28,437 nucleotides of DNA from NCBI GenBank assembly GCA_041580155.1, contig JBFGEI010000008.1:1-28437 (forward strand). Reading direction: 5' to 3'. The translations under genes and the position numbers were made by a program. This DNA is from Limimaricola sp041580155. GTDB taxonomy: Bacteria; Pseudomonadota; Alphaproteobacteria; Rhodobacterales; Rhodobacteraceae. A model generated the notes under the pieces. That model did not search any database, was not told the origin of the DNA, and worked only from the letters and a program-made list of their open reading frames with translations. Positions 1 to 6,651 of the stretch are shown one piece after another (position 1 is the first letter of the stretch; each line of letters opens with the position of its first letter).

Positions 1-135
1 ACCGTAGAATACGATGCGCCTGTTGACCGCCCAGCGCGAGGGCGGATAGACCTTGTTTTGCTGGGGCGTGTGGCGCTGGCGGTGCCTGCAATGGGAACAC
101 AACTCCCTTCAGCGGCACCACTTTCCTCCGGGATC
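1..135 (+). ncRNA. Possible 3' part of a structured small RNA (uncertain)
   Basis: No convincing coding frame covers this end of the window. Two hairpins can be drawn: CCGCCC at 27-32 with GGGCGG at 40-45, and a longer one with GGTGCC at 81-86 and GGCACC at 114-119 that encloses GGGA/TCCC at 93-96/104-107. A strong intrinsic terminator follows at once (144-169). A structured stretch ending in a terminator fits the 3' end of a small RNA that begins outside the window. The distal hairpin faintly resembles the closing-stem side of 6S RNA, but I cannot establish that by eye. It could equally be the 3' UTR of an upstream gene. Confidence 0.22.
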
Positions 136-143
136 AAAGACCG

Positions 144-169
144 AAAAGCTCCGCATCGCGGAGCTTTTT
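144..169 (+). terminator. Strong intrinsic terminator, probably bidirectional
   Basis: An 11-bp perfect stem, AAAAGCTCCGC (144-154) with GCGGAGCTTTT (158-168), closes a 3-nt loop and runs into five T residues (165-169), with a second T-tract just after. Read on the minus strand it also ends in four U residues, so it can serve amtB, whose stop lies about 95 bp upstream on that strand. The rest of 170-263 shows nothing I recognise. Confidence 0.85.
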
Positions 170-263
170 GGCTTTTGGAGTGTCGCTATGATCGCCCGAG
201 GCCGAGACTTGGCGGGGTCGGTCCTAGGTCGTACGCCGGGCGGTGACCGCCCGGCGCAGTGTT

Positions 264-1445
264 TCACGAGCTCATGTCGTAGGCGCGCTCGCCGTGCACC
301 GACAGGTCGAGCCCGTCGGTCTCCTTTTCGGGGTTCACCCGCAGCGGCGTGACCAGCGCCACCAGCTTGACCAGCGCCACCGTCATCACCGTGGTGAACA
401 CGCCGACGATCACCAGGCTGCCAAGCTGGGCGGTCCAGCTTGCCTCGCCGAACACCGCGATCATGATGGTGCCGAAGATGCCGCCCAGCCCATGCACCGC
501 GAAGACGTCGAGCGTGTCGTCGATCTTCAGCCGGCCGCGCACGAAGTTCACCGCCTCCTGGCAGATCACCCCGGCGACGGCGCCGATCAGCAGCGATTCG
601 ACCGGGCCGACGAAACCGCTGGCCGGGGTGATCGAGGCCAGCCCGGCGATTGTGCCGGTGACGATGCCGACCAGCGTGGTGCGGCCGAATTTGATGCGCT
701 CCCACAGCGCCCAGCTCAGGGACGCGGTGGCGGCCGAGATATGGGTGACGGTGATCGCCATCGCGGCGCCGCCGTCGGCGGCCAGCTGCGACCCGCCGTT
801 GAAGCCGAACCAACCGACCCAGAGCATCGCCGCGCCGATCATCACGAAGCCGGGGTTGTGCGGCGGCGTGTTGTTGTTGCGGCGCGGCCCGAGAATGATC
901 GCCACCACCAGCGCCGCGATACCGGCGGTCTCGTGCACCACGATGCCACCCGCGAAGTCGCGCGCGCCGACCGCGCCGAAGATGCCGCCGTCGGCAAGCA
1001 TGCCGCCGCCCCAGATCCAGTGCACCACCGGCGCGTAGACCAGCAGCATCCAGGCCCCGGAGAAGGTCATCACGAAGCCGAAGCCGACCCGTTCGACATA
1101 GGCGCCGACGATCAGCGCCGGGGTGATGATCGCGAAGGTCATCTGGAACGCGAAGAACAGGATCTCGGGCAGGCTGCCGGCCAGATCCTCGGGCCCGATG
1201 CCGCGCAGCATCGCCTTGTCGAGCCCACCCCAGAGCCCGCCGTCACCGCCGCCGAAGGCGATCGAATACCCCGCCACCAGCCACAGCACGCTCATCAGGC
1301 AGGCGATGGCGTAGCAATGCATGAACACGCTGAGCACGTTGCGCGCCCGCACCAGACCACCGTAGAAAAGCGCCAGTCCGGGCAACGTCATGAACAGCAC
1401 CAACGCCGTCGCCACCATGATCCAGGCCGTATCCGCTCCGTTCAT
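264..1445 (-). CDS. amtB: Ammonium transporter AmtB
   Basis: Inner-membrane ammonium channel of the Amt/Mep/Rh family, 393 aa, about 11 membrane helices. The twin pore histidines are visible at H171 (in DFAGGIVVHETAG, the family signature) and H318 (in VFAVHGLGG). Likely gate phenylalanines are F100/F104 and F215 (WFGFNGG). No separate signal peptide is evident; the first helix starts within about 8 residues. The ATG at 1445 is preceded by AAAGGAT with good spacing. It lies downstream of regA on the same strand, separated by 186 bp that hold a candidate promoter and a leader hairpin. The PII gene glnK, the usual partner of amtB, is not adjacent on either side. RegB/RegA systems are known to affect nitrogen genes in Rhodobacter, so a regulatory link with the neighbouring regA is possible but not shown. 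Confidence 0.96.
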   Translation of the reverse strand: MNGADTAWIMVATALVLFMTLPGLALFYGGLVRARNVLSVFMHCYAIACLMSVLWLVAGYSIAFGGGDGGLWGGLDKAMLRGIGPEDLAGSLPEILFFAFQMTFAIITPALIVGAYVERVGFGFVMTFSGAWMLLVYAPVVHWIWGGGMLADGGIFGAVGARDFAGGIVVHETAGIAALVVAIILGPRRNNNTPPHNPGFVMIGAAMLWVGWFGFNGGSQLAADGGAAMAITVTHISAATASLSWALWERIKFGRTTLVGIVTGTIAGLASITPASGFVGPVESLLIGAVAGVICQEAVNFVRGRLKIDDTLDVFAVHGLGGIFGTIMIAVFGEASWTAQLGSLVIVGVFTTVMTVALVKLVALVTPLRVNPEKETDGLDLSVHGERAYDMSS

Positions 1446-1456
1446 CTGCAGATCCT

Positions 1457-1476
1457 TTCATCCGTTTCCGGATGAA
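1457..1476 (-). promoter_or_regulatory. Leader hairpin with GAAA tetraloop next to the amtB ribosome site
   Basis: In the amtB mRNA an 8-bp perfect stem (UUCAUCCG with CGGAUGAA) closes a GAAA loop of the GNRA class. The last stem base abuts the Shine-Dalgarno core AGGAU, and the ATG follows 11 nt after the stem. Such a stem could tune ribosome access or mRNA stability. No known riboswitch class is recognised. Confidence 0.5.
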
Positions 1477-1526
1477 GAACCGCAGCGCGGCTGCGCTGAA
1501 AACGACCATCGCGCCGGTCGATGCGC

Positions 1527-1555
1527 AATAATCGGGCTTTTCGCGAAAGGCCCAA
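1527..1555 (-). promoter_or_regulatory. Candidate amtB promoter with a palindromic spacer
   Basis: On the minus strand TTGGGC (1555-1550) is followed after 17 nt by ATTATT (1532-1527), a plausible -35/-10 pair about 80 bp before the amtB start. The spacer and part of the -35 form a near-palindrome at 1534-1553 around TTTCGCGAAA with GGGC/GCCC-like arms. This could be an operator or a weak regA terminator. No clear NtrC or sigma-54 site was seen. Confidence 0.3.
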
Positions 1556-1631
1556 GGATTGGGCGGCGCCAGCGGCGAATGCCGCGCGATTGCACCGATT
1601 GCGAACCGCGCGGCGACCCCGGGCGTGACGG

Positions 1632-2183
1632 CTATTTCGGGCTGCGCTTGGCCAGGATCCGCTGCAGGGTCCGGCGGTGCATGTTGAGCCGCCGCGCGGT
1701 CTCGCTCACGTTGCGGTCGCACAGCTCGTAGACCCGCTGGATGTGCTCCCAGCGCACCCGGTCGGCGCTCATCGGGTTTTCCGGCGGCGGCGGCAGCGCG
1801 TCGCCGCGCGCCAGCAGCGCGTTGGTGACCTCGGTGGCGTCGGCCGGCTTCGACAGGTAGTCGGTGGCGCCAATCTTCACCGCCGCGACGGCGGTGGCGA
1901 TGGCGCCGTAGCCGGTCAGCACCACGATCCGCGCGTCGGGACGGGTCTCGCGCAGGATCTCGACCACGTCGAGCCCGTTGCCATCCTCGAGCCGCAGGTC
2001 GACCACCGCGTAGGCCGGCGGCGTGTTGCGGGCGATCTCGCTGCCCTCGGCGACCGATCCGGCCATGGTCACCGCGAAGCCGCGCTTTTCCATCGCCTTG
2101 CCCAGACGCTTCAGAAACGCCTCGTCATCGTCGACCAGAAGCAGGCTGGGATCCGGACCCAGTTCGATGCCGTCGCTGTCCAT
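1632..2183 (-). CDS. regA: Redox response regulator RegA/PrrA/ActR
   Basis: DNA-binding response regulator of the RegB/RegA global redox system, 183 aa, the usual size. The receiver domain (about 12-125) shows acidic residues D18-D20, the phospho-acceptor D62 (VVDLRLEDGNG), T90 and K112 (SKPAD). A proline-rich linker (130-136) leads to a Fis-type helix-turn-helix at about 158-178 (NVSETARRLNMHRRTLQRIL), the near-invariant RegA recognition module. RegA controls photosynthesis, respiration, and carbon and nitrogen assimilation genes in relation to redox state in this family. It sits 50 bp downstream of senC on the same strand, with regB divergent, the arrangement known from Rhodobacter. The hvrA gene often seen next to it is not present; amtB follows instead. 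Confidence 0.96.
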   Translation of the reverse strand: MDSDGIELGPDPSLLLVDDDEAFLKRLGKAMEKRGFAVTMAGSVAEGSEIARNTPPAYAVVDLRLEDGNGLDVVEILRETRPDARIVVLTGYGAIATAVAAVKIGATDYLSKPADATEVTNALLARGDALPPPPENPMSADRVRWEHIQRVYELCDRNVSETARRLNMHRRTLQRILAKRSPK

Positions 2184-2233
2184 CCGTCGTCCCTCTCGTT
2201 TGTTCCCCGAAGCTAGAGCAGCCTATGTTCCGG

Positions 2234-2860
2234 TCAATTCGCCGCCTCGACGAAGCAGGCGGTACGCTGCGCGACGTCCTCGGGGCTGGCGTCGCGGCGG
2301 AAGAACTCGACGGTCCCCGCCTCGGGCAGCACCAGGTAGGTGAAGGTCTGGTGGTCCATCAGGTAGTACTCCGGGTCGTCGCCCGAGCGCTGGTAGAAGG
2401 TGGCGTAGGTCTTGGCGGCATCGGCGATCTGCGCGTCGCTGCCGGTCAGCCCGACCATTTTCGGATGCATGTTGTCGGAATAATCCGCCATCACCTCGGG
2501 CGTGTCGCGCGCCGGATCGATGGTGATGAACACCGGGGTCGCCGCGATCCCGGCATCCTCTTGCAGGATGTCGACCGCCGCGGCGTTGCGGGCGTTGTCG
2601 ACCGGGCAGATGTCCGGGCAGAAGCTGTAGCCGAAATAGATCAGGCTCGGCTCGGTGATCACATCGAGGTCAGTCACCGTCGCGCCGCTGCCGTCGACCA
2701 GAGTGAACGGCCCGCCGATCGTGCCCATGCCGCCGGAGACAGCGCCTTGGCGGCAGGCGGCGAATCGGTCGGCCGGAGCTAGAATCGTGGTTGCGATCAA
2801 CGCTCCGCCAACCAGCGTTGCGACGATACCGGTCGCGGCAAGAACGATGGTGCGGGACAT
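2234..2860 (-). CDS. senC: SCO1/SenC/PrrC copper-binding thioredoxin-fold protein
   Basis: Membrane-anchored periplasmic copper chaperone for cytochrome oxidase assembly, 208 aa. An N-terminal hydrophobic segment (about 5-28) is an uncleaved anchor or signal. The copper/redox motif is C81 and C85 in FGYSFCPDICP, with the third ligand H170 in YLMDHQTF. The start at 2860 is chosen because AAGGAG lies 6 nt upstream; the frame stays open to an earlier ATG at 2914 (18 residues further), but that start would eat into the divergent regB promoter region and has no better ribosome site. It lies between regB (divergent) and regA (downstream), where its homologue PrrC has been linked to redox signalling to RegB. 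Confidence 0.94.
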   Translation of the reverse strand: MSRTIVLAATGIVATLVGGALIATTILAPADRFAACRQGAVSGGMGTIGGPFTLVDGSGATVTDLDVITEPSLIYFGYSFCPDICPVDNARNAAAVDILQEDAGIAATPVFITIDPARDTPEVMADYSDNMHPKMVGLTGSDAQIADAAKTYATFYQRSGDDPEYYLMDHQTFTYLVLPEAGTVEFFRRDASPEDVAQRTACFVEAAN

Positions 2861-2946
2861 GGCGGCTCCTTGATTATCGGTCGCATTGATGGGCTGTGGC
2901 GGCGCGACTATCAAGGGAATGGATTGACGCAGAGAGCGAGGACGCC

Positions 2947-4323
2947 GTGGCAGAGACCGATCTCGCGATGCTGCGCGACCAGCAGCGCAGCAACCGGGTG
3001 CGGCTGCAGACCCTGATCGTGACGCGCTGGGTGGCGGTGGCCGGGCAGACCGGCGCCGTGCTGCTGGCGGTGCTGCTTTTGGGGCTGCAACTCCCGGTCG
3101 GACTCGCGGCGCTGACCATCGGCGCCGCGGTGCTGGCCAACCTGCTGACCGCGTTCCTGCTGCCCGCCACGCGGCGGCTCAGCGAAGGCGAAGCCACCGC
3201 GATGCTGGTGTTCGACATCCTGCAGCTGGGGCTGCTGCTGTGGCTGACCGGCGGTCTGAACAACCCCTTCGCGCTGCTGATCCTGGCGCCGGTGACGATT
3301 GCGGCGACGATGCTGCGGATGGGCGGCGTGCTGCTGGTCGGTGCCTTGGCGGCGCTGGTGGTGACGCTGCTGTGGCGCTGGAACATCGCGATCCTGTCGC
3401 CGGCCGGCTTCCCGCTGCTGCTGCCGGACCTTGCGCTGTTCGGCTTCTGGCTGGCGCTGGAAATCGGGCTGGTGTTCACCACGCTCTACGTGCGCCGCGT
3501 CACCATCGAGATGCAGGAAATGAGCGACGCGCTGGTCGCGACGCAGCTGGCGCTGGCCCGCGAACAGAAGCTGACCGATCTTGGTGGCGTGGTCGCCGCC
3601 GCGGCGCACGAGCTGGGCACGCCGCTGGCCACCATCACCCTGACCGCCGCCGAGCTGATCGACGAGTTGGCCGACCTGCCCGACCGCCCCGAGCTGGCCG
3701 AGGACGCGGCGCTGATCCGGGCCCAGGCGGTGCGCTGCCGCGACATCCTGCGGTCGATGGGCCGGGCCGGCAAGGAAGACCGGCAGATCCGCTCGGCGCC
3801 GCTCGAGGCGGTGGTGCGCGAGGCCGCCGAGCCGCATCTCGACCGTGGCCGCGAAGTGCTGTTCGCGGTCGGCGCCGAGGCCGGCTGCCACGCGTCGCAA
3901 CCGGTGATCCTGCGCCGCCCCGAGGTGGTGCACGGGCTGCGCAACCTGATCCAGAACGCGGTGGATTTCTCGGAAAGCCGGGTCGAGATCGACCTGGCCT
4001 GGACCGACGACAGCCTGATGGTGACGATCGAGGACGACGGGCCGGGCTTTCCGCCCGGGCTGATCCCGCGGATCGGCGATCCGTTTATGCGCAGCCGGCG
4101 CCGTCCCGGCTACGACGGCATGGGGCTTGGGCTGTTCATCGCCAAGACCCTGCTCGAACGCTCGGGCGCCCGGCTCAGCTTCGCCAATGGCGGCGAGAGG
4201 CTGCGCGCCGCGGGCGAGGTCGCCGGCGGCGCCATCGTGATGGTCGAATGGCCGCGCGCGGCGCTGGCGGCGGACCCGCTCTATGGCGGGGCGCTTGGGG
4301 AAAACGCGCCGATTCAAGCCTGA
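2947..4323 (+). CDS. regB: Redox sensor histidine kinase RegB/PrrB
   Basis: Membrane sensor kinase that phosphorylates RegA, 458 aa from this start. Six membrane helices occupy roughly residues 20-185. The quinone-site heptad GGLNNPF is at 102-108. The H-box HELGTPLATI has the phosphorylated H221, the redox-active cysteine is C264 (VRCRDIL), and the ATPase domain shows N-box NLIQNAVDF, DDGPGF and GMGLGLFIAK. The GTG at 2947 is preferred because GAGGA lies about 7 nt upstream and the resulting N-terminus has the usual family length; an in-frame GTG at 2896 (17 residues longer) and an ATG at 2968 are alternatives. It is divergent from senC with an 86-bp gap (2861-2946) that must hold both promoters; I could not identify a confident RegA box there. 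Confidence 0.95.
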   Translation: MAETDLAMLRDQQRSNRVRLQTLIVTRWVAVAGQTGAVLLAVLLLGLQLPVGLAALTIGAAVLANLLTAFLLPATRRLSEGEATAMLVFDILQLGLLLWLTGGLNNPFALLILAPVTIAATMLRMGGVLLVGALAALVVTLLWRWNIAILSPAGFPLLLPDLALFGFWLALEIGLVFTTLYVRRVTIEMQEMSDALVATQLALAREQKLTDLGGVVAAAAHELGTPLATITLTAAELIDELADLPDRPELAEDAALIRAQAVRCRDILRSMGRAGKEDRQIRSAPLEAVVREAAEPHLDRGREVLFAVGAEAGCHASQPVILRRPEVVHGLRNLIQNAVDFSESRVEIDLAWTDDSLMVTIEDDGPGFPPGLIPRIGDPFMRSRRRPGYDGMGLGLFIAKTLLERSGARLSFANGGERLRAAGEVAGGAIVMVEWPRAALAADPLYGGALGENAPIQA

Positions 4324-4352
4324 AGCCGGCGCTGACCGGCGGTAAGACAGAG

Positions 4353-4369
4353 TTAACGGCTGGTTAAAC
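4353..4369 (+). promoter_or_regulatory. CtrA-type binding site upstream of the DivL-like gene
   Basis: TTAACGGCTGGTTAAAC matches the CtrA full site TTAA-N7-TTAA, equally written TTAAC-N5-GTTAA. It lies in the 91-bp gap after regB, 46 bp before the ATG of the PAS protein. CtrA is the cell-cycle response regulator of alphaproteobacteria; in Rhodobacterales it also controls motility and gene-transfer-agent genes. A two-half-site match is unlikely by chance in such GC-rich DNA. Confidence 0.6.
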
Positions 4370-4414
4370 ATTCACACGCAAGCTGAGCGTTCCTTCCCGG
4401 AGCCCGCGTGTCTC

Positions 4415-6130
4415 ATGCCCTTCTCGCACACAGTCTCGATCCTGCTCGTGGTTCTCGTGTCGCTGGTTTCGGCGCTGCTGATCGTTGCGATCCTGACCGC
4501 TCTGGACCGGCCGCCACAAAAACGGCGGATGCGGCGGCGCGACGATCCCAGCGTGTTCCTGTTCGATGGCGGCAGCCTGATCGACGCCAGCCCCGCTGCG
4601 CGGCGACTGCTCGAACATCTCGGCGGCCGCGAGTCGGATCTCGACGCGGTGGTCGGCCTGCTCGAGCACCGCTTTCCCGGTCTGCGGCAACAGGTGAACG
4701 ACATCGTCGGCGACGGCCGGGTCCGCATCGCCGAGGTCGGCGGCAGCCGCGTCTCGGGCGCGATCGAAATCGAGTATTGGGACGGGCTGGTCCGGCTGAC
4801 GCTGCGCCCGACCGGCGACGGCGGCGCGGTGGCGCAGGTCGATGCGATGGCCTTCGAGGCGCTGCAGGACGAACTCGAGACCCTGCGCAGCATCGGCGAC
4901 GACGCGCCCCAGCTGATCTGGAAGCAGGACGATGCGAACCGGGTGACCTGGGCCAACCGGGTCTATCTGGCGCTGGCCGACCGGGTCGCCGCCCCCGAGC
5001 CCGGCACCGGGGCCGAGCCGCCGCCCGGCGCGGGCTGCGGTTGGCCGCACGGCCCGATTTTCGAGGACCTGCCCGAGTTGCCCGATGATGCCGAACCGGC
5101 GGTGCGACGGGTGGTGCTGCGGCTGCCCGGCGCCGCCGCCAAGCGCACCTACGAGGTGACCCGACGCCGGCGCGGCGCCGAGGTGGTGCATTTCGCGGTC
5201 GACGTCACCGAGGTGGTCGAGGCCGAGCAGACCCGGCGCAAGTTCGTGCAGACCCTGACCAAGACCTTCGCGCAGCTGGCGATCGGCCTGGCGATCTTCG
5301 ATCGCAAGCGGCAGCTGGTGATGTTCAACCCGGCGTTCCACGACCTGACCGGCCTGCCGATCGCCTTCCTGAGTTCGCGACCACAGGTCCAGACCGTGCT
5401 CGACCGGCTGCGCGACCGCAACATGCTGCCCGAGCCCAAGGATTACGCCAGCTGGCGCGACCAGGTCGCCGCGCTCGAGGCGGCGGCCGCCAAGGGCAAT
5501 TACAGCGAGACCTGGTCGCTGCCGGGGGGCCAGACCTACCGGGTCACCGGCCGGCCGCACCCCGACGGCGCCATCGCGTTCCTGTTCGAGGACATCAGCG
5601 CCGAGGTGTCTCTGACCCGGCATTTCCGGGCCGAGCTGGAGACGGCGCAATCGGTGCTCGACCGGCTCGGCGAGGCGCTGGTGGTGTTCTCGGCCAGCGG
5701 CATCAGGCTGCTGCACAACCGGGCGTACGAGGCGATCTGGGGCGCGCCGGAAACCGGAATGCGCGAGACCGGCGTCACCGAGGAGATCGCGCGCTGGTGC
5801 CTGGTCGCGGCGCCGACCCCGACCTGGACCCGGCTGCGCGACTTCGTCGGCGCCTTCGGCGACCGCGCCGACTGGAGCGACCGGGTGCGGCTCGAGGACG
5901 GCCGCGGCCTGGTCTGCCGGATCGTGCCGCTACCGGCCGGCGCGACGCTGGTCGGGTTTCGCCCCGACGACGCCGGCCAGCGCAATGGCGACCTGCAACC
6001 GGTCGAGATCGACCCCGACCGCGCGATCGGCCCCCTGCCCGGCCCCGGCGATACCGTCGGCGGACCGGCTCGGCCCGGCGACGCCGCCGATCCCGACGTC
6101 GCCGCGGTGGCAAGGCTTGGCCGGAGCTGA
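4415..6130 (+). CDS. Membrane-anchored multi-PAS protein, DivL-like without kinase domain
   Basis: 571-aa protein with one N-terminal membrane helix (about 8-30), a basic stretch (35-43) and tandem PAS-like regions: a degenerate one at about 45-145, then about 152-265 (QLIWKQDDANRVTWANRVYLALAD), 289-400 (GLAIFDRKRQLVMFNPAFHDLTG, PAS_7-like) and 408-520 (LGEALVVFSASGIRLLHNRAYEAIWG). After that comes a low-complexity Pro/Gly/Asp tail (525-571). I find no H-box and no N, D or G boxes. The position directly before tsaE and the sugar-kinase/nucleotidyltransferase/addBA run is where divL sits in many alphaproteobacteria, and the domain order fits DivL minus its DHp and ATPase modules. DivL modulates the CckA-ChpT-CtrA relay, and a CtrA-type box lies upstream. 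The DivL assignment is inference from synteny and architecture. The ribosome site is weak (GGAG about 12 nt upstream). Confidence 0.75.
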   Translation: MPFSHTVSILLVVLVSLVSALLIVAILTALDRPPQKRRMRRRDDPSVFLFDGGSLIDASPAARRLLEHLGGRESDLDAVVGLLEHRFPGLRQQVNDIVGDGRVRIAEVGGSRVSGAIEIEYWDGLVRLTLRPTGDGGAVAQVDAMAFEALQDELETLRSIGDDAPQLIWKQDDANRVTWANRVYLALADRVAAPEPGTGAEPPPGAGCGWPHGPIFEDLPELPDDAEPAVRRVVLRLPGAAAKRTYEVTRRRRGAEVVHFAVDVTEVVEAEQTRRKFVQTLTKTFAQLAIGLAIFDRKRQLVMFNPAFHDLTGLPIAFLSSRPQVQTVLDRLRDRNMLPEPKDYASWRDQVAALEAAAAKGNYSETWSLPGGQTYRVTGRPHPDGAIAFLFEDISAEVSLTRHFRAELETAQSVLDRLGEALVVFSASGIRLLHNRAYEAIWGAPETGMRETGVTEEIARWCLVAAPTPTWTRLRDFVGAFGDRADWSDRVRLEDGRGLVCRIVPLPAGATLVGFRPDDAGQRNGDLQPVEIDPDRAIGPLPGPGDTVGGPARPGDAADPDVAAVARLGRS

Positions 6131-6149
6131 TCGGCCCGCCGCTTTTGGC

Positions 6150-6177
6150 TTGCGGGTGCCAGCCCAGCGCCTAGGTT
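6150..6177 (+). promoter_or_regulatory. Candidate tsaE promoter giving a near-leaderless transcript
   Basis: TTGCGG (6150-6155) and TAGGTT (6172-6177) are separated by 16 nt. The same CTAGGTTGC core occurs at the -10 position before secB (23160). The expected start of transcription falls at or next to the tsaE ATG at 6184, leaving no room for a Shine-Dalgarno sequence. Confidence 0.4.
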
Positions 6178-6183
6178 GCGGCC

Positions 6184-6651
6184 ATGCGATTTCACGCCGG
6201 ACCGATCCTGCTGCCCACCGAAACCCGGACCGCCGCGCTCGCCGCGCGGCTGGCGCCGGTGCTGCGCGCCGGGGACAGCCTGCTGCTGTCCGGGCCGATC
6301 GGCGCCGGCAAGTCCTTCTTCGCCCGCGCGCTGATCCGCGCCCGCCTCGGCAACCCCGCGGAAGAGGTGCCGTCGCCGACCTTCACCCTGGTGCAGAGCT
6401 ACGACGCCGGCGACACCGAGATCTGGCACTGCGACCTGTACCGGCTTGCCGATCCGTTCGAGGCGGTCGAGCTTGGACTTGACGAGGCGATGGCCGACGC
6501 GATCTGCCTGATCGAATGGCCCGACCGGCTGGGCGGCGCGCTGCCCGACACGGCGCTGTCGCTGGAATTTGAGGCGACGCCGACCGGGCATCGGGTCACG
6601 CTCGACGGACCCGGGGCATGGGCACCGCGGCTGGAGTCGGTCCTTGACTGA
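6184..6651 (+). CDS. tsaE: tRNA t6A modification ATPase TsaE
   Basis: Small ATPase needed, with TsaB, TsaC and TsaD, for threonylcarbamoylation of A37 in ANN-decoding tRNAs; 155 aa, normal length. Walker A GPIGAGKS is at residues 37-44, followed by the family motifs SPTFTLVQ, HCDLYRL and LIEWPDRL. No Shine-Dalgarno sequence precedes the ATG and a promoter-like element ends 7 nt before it, so a leaderless mRNA is likely. The stop overlaps the TTG start of the next gene by 8 nt, suggesting translational coupling. Confidence 0.95.
   Translation: MRFHAGPILLPTETRTAALAARLAPVLRAGDSLLLSGPIGAGKSFFARALIRARLGNPAEEVPSPTFTLVQSYDAGDTEIWHCDLYRLADPFEAVELGLDEAMADAICLIEWPDRLGGALPDTALSLEFEATPTGHRVTLDGPGAWAPRLESVLD

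Noticed and set aside
259..274. TGTTTCACG, half of a ParB parS site, near the amtB stop
   Set aside because: Only one half of the 16-bp palindrome matches, and it overlaps coding sequence.
243..1475. Plus-strand 410-codon frame opposite amtB
   Set aside because: His/Arg/Asp-rich antisense shadow of amtB.
1534..1553. regA terminator at the TTTCGCGAAA palindrome
   Set aside because: No U-run on the minus strand; kept only as part of a candidate amtB promoter or operator.
1446..1631. NtrC or sigma-54 promoter for amtB
   Set aside because: TGCACC occurs once without the paired half, and no GG-N10-GC element with the right context was found.
2861..2946. Possible RegA/PrrA binding site between senC and regB
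   Set aside because: GCGGC and GTCGC half-motifs are present but not in the expected order or spacing.
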